A stretch of 55,605 nt of DNA from positions 176,939 to 232,543 of the forward strand of contig NW_001865064.1 in the NCBI RefSeq assembly GCF_000002865.3. Reading direction: 5' to 3'. The DNA is from Monosiga brevicollis MX1. Lineage: Eukaryota; Opisthokonta; Choanoflagellata; Craspedida; Salpingoecidae. Each line of letters opens with the position of its first letter. Within the stretch, counting starts at the first letter, position 1. The notes beneath the pieces are model-generated. The model was not told the DNA's origin. It did not search any database and saw only the letters and a program-made list of their open reading frames with translations. Below, in pieces: positions 54,144 to 55,605 of the stretch. Made by a program: the position numbers and the translations under genes.

Positions 54144-54623
54144 ATGCCTTCTCTCTCATCTTGCCTCTATCCCCCTTGTGTGTATCTGTTGCACGTTTTC
54201 TATTCGGGCCGGTTTGAGCCTTTTGATTGACTTGGCACTGCACTGCCAGAGACAAAAAAAAATATGAACCTTTGAGAAAAAATTGAAAAAAACACTGACA
54301 TGCATGTGAATGACCTTCCAGTGCCACCGTCCCGGGGACATAGCGCCGGCTTTTTATCTGTTGGGTAGGGTGTGTGCACACACTTGAAATCTTGTGGGGT
54401 GCGTGGATAAGGGTGCTGTCCCCCGCACCGATCGGTGTTCAGATTACGCTTTGACATCACTTTGGAAAAACGAAAAAAACAACAAAACAAAACAAGATGG
54501 ACTACACGAGAACGAGGCAAAAAGAGCGCAAGGACTTGAGAACACGCATACGCCAACTCAATGCCGGCTGTGGCGCAAATCATTCCGCGCGAGGCGCATT
54601 GCTGCCTTGGCTAGGCACGGCGG
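54144..54623. other. Calmodulin copy 2 3' region
   Basis: Non-coding, A-rich, the counterpart of 50448-50931. Nothing else is seen. Confidence 0.6.
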
Positions 54624-55605
54624 CTACAACCCCTTGGCGGCGTTCAGGTGGGCCGTCAACAATTTGGTGATTTCCTCGAGCAGCACTTTGGTCTCCTCAG
54701 AGACATTGCCCTTGTCGGGGTGGTAGTGCCGAATGGCGTGTTGGATGCGCTTTTTCCCCTCGGCAGTGGGCTTGGTATGCTTCTTGTTCAATGGGGGGTG
54801 CTTGTCGTAGATCATGTCGATGAGGCTGTCCAGGCCTTCGGTCGAGGCTTCTTCAAGCTTCTTCAATTCGGGCGCCAATTTTTCCAAGTAAGGCTTGCGC
54901 TTTGCTTCCCATGCACTACGTTCTCGTGCAACAAGCTCCTCCTGGTAGGCCTTCACAATGTCTGAAGCAGTTTGATGCCACGGAACAAAGGTGAAGACGC
55001 GCGGGTGAAGCGAGCTGGCCAAGTTCAAAGCCTTAACGCAGTAGTTTTTGCCGCGGACAGGCTGCTTGAGAATCTGCAACAGGCCATGCGATAACCAGCT
55101 CTCATGAGGGGATCGAAGCAACCATGATTGCGGGTGTCTTTCGTGCCATGAACTCAATCGACCTTGGAATAAATGATGCCAAGGCGCGCAATGGCCTCGG
55201 CTTCCTGTGCAAGGTCGGCTCCATCGGAGACAAATATGGCTTCATGGTAGGCATCAACCGAGTCCCACACCAGATCCATGAGCAGGTTCTCGTCATCCCA
55301 GAGCGCGGATTGTTCTAAGCGGAGGCCCTCACGAATCATATGCAGAGATCGAATCACCCTGCCTTGGATATGGATTTCTTCAGAGCCAATCCGCAATTCT
55401 GCGAGGTCTTCCGCGTGGAGGCGACAGGCTTTTTGGGCCGCTTGTTGAGCCGTGCTATCAGCCTCTTCCGCCTCGCCCAAAATGCTGAGTGCGTCGGAAA
55501 GCTTTTCTTGACCAGTGCGCTTGGACGGCTTCGCGAAAGAGCACGCGACGCTGCGCCATGGCGAGATGAGCGATCGGTCGGCACTGGTCTCCCGTGATCC
55601 CCGTC
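54624..55605 (-). CDS. J-domain protein with C-terminal J domain, copy 2 (5' end uncertain)
   Basis: The last exon 54624-55073 and an exon with low end 55163 join in phase. The upstream exon is a helical, TPR-like region: EEIHIQGRVIRSLHMIREGL, DAYHEAIFVSDGADLAQEAE and IARLGIIYSK, then KNYCVKALNLASSLHPR after the splice. The C-terminus carries the J-domain core AIRHYHPDKGNVSEE with HPD intact, so it should stimulate an Hsp70 partner. A J domain at the C-terminus after helical repeats is the auxilin-like arrangement, though no clathrin-binding motif is visible. The frame remains open toward the window end; the only nearby ATG (about 55559) is in another frame, so the start lies beyond the window or in an unseen exon. 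Confidence 0.7.

Overview
The window is nuclear DNA of a unicellular eukaryote. The evidence is interrupted genes with short (about 60-190 nt) GT-AG introns, fairly GC-rich coding sequence, very many microsatellites, and metazoan-like gene content: CYB5R4-type cytochrome b5 reductase, spermine-oxidase-like amine oxidase, PCIF1-like protein, a tankyrase-type PARP domain and calmodulin. A choanoflagellate such as Monosiga fits best, but this is an inference from gene style. Two runs of N (12635-12684 and 38757-38808) mark assembly gaps.

Layout. 0.8-2.5 kb: AFG1-family ATPase (+). 2.5-6.3 kb: an uncertain minus-strand candidate, then GA/CT repeats. 6.4-9.0 kb: ten-exon CYB5R4 orthologue (+). 9.3-11.9 kb: a nuclease-fold plus kinase protein resembling Crinkler-type effectors, preceded by a coiled-coil ORF in a broken frame (-). 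12.7-15.9 kb: nine-exon NOG1 (-). 18.5-20.2 kb: serine hydroxymethyltransferase (+). 20.7-24.3 kb: a 17-exon PH-domain plus amine-oxidase fusion (-). 26.5-29.7 kb: COG6 (+), then a sulfotransferase-like type II membrane protein to 31.3 kb (+). 31.6-34.1 kb: an unrecognised zinc-ribbon protein (-), head to head with a PCIF1-like protein (35.0-36.7 kb, +). 37.5-41.2 kb: an ankyrin - protein kinase - PARP fusion (+). 41.8-43.0 kb: ALKBH1 (+). 43.4-48.0 kb: coproporphyrinogen oxidase and protoporphyrinogen oxidase side by side (-). 49.7-55.6 kb: a duplicated 1.8-kb unit carrying calmodulin (+) and the 3' part of a J-domain gene (-), with about 1.9 kb of unrelated sequence between the copies.

The genes are mostly independent housekeeping functions: mitochondrial quality control, ribosome biogenesis, one-carbon metabolism, Golgi tethering, nucleic-acid methylation and demethylation, and calcium signalling. 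The clear functional neighbours are the two consecutive haem-synthesis enzymes. The least ordinary proteins are the ankyrin-kinase-PARP fusion, the PH-amine-oxidase fusion, the nuclease-kinase protein, the PCIF1-like protein with an altered catalytic motif, and a coproporphyrinogen oxidase with a Cys-Pro-rich, membrane-anchor-like tail. Exon joins quoted below were checked by hand for GT-AG borders and reading phase; no alignment or database search was run.
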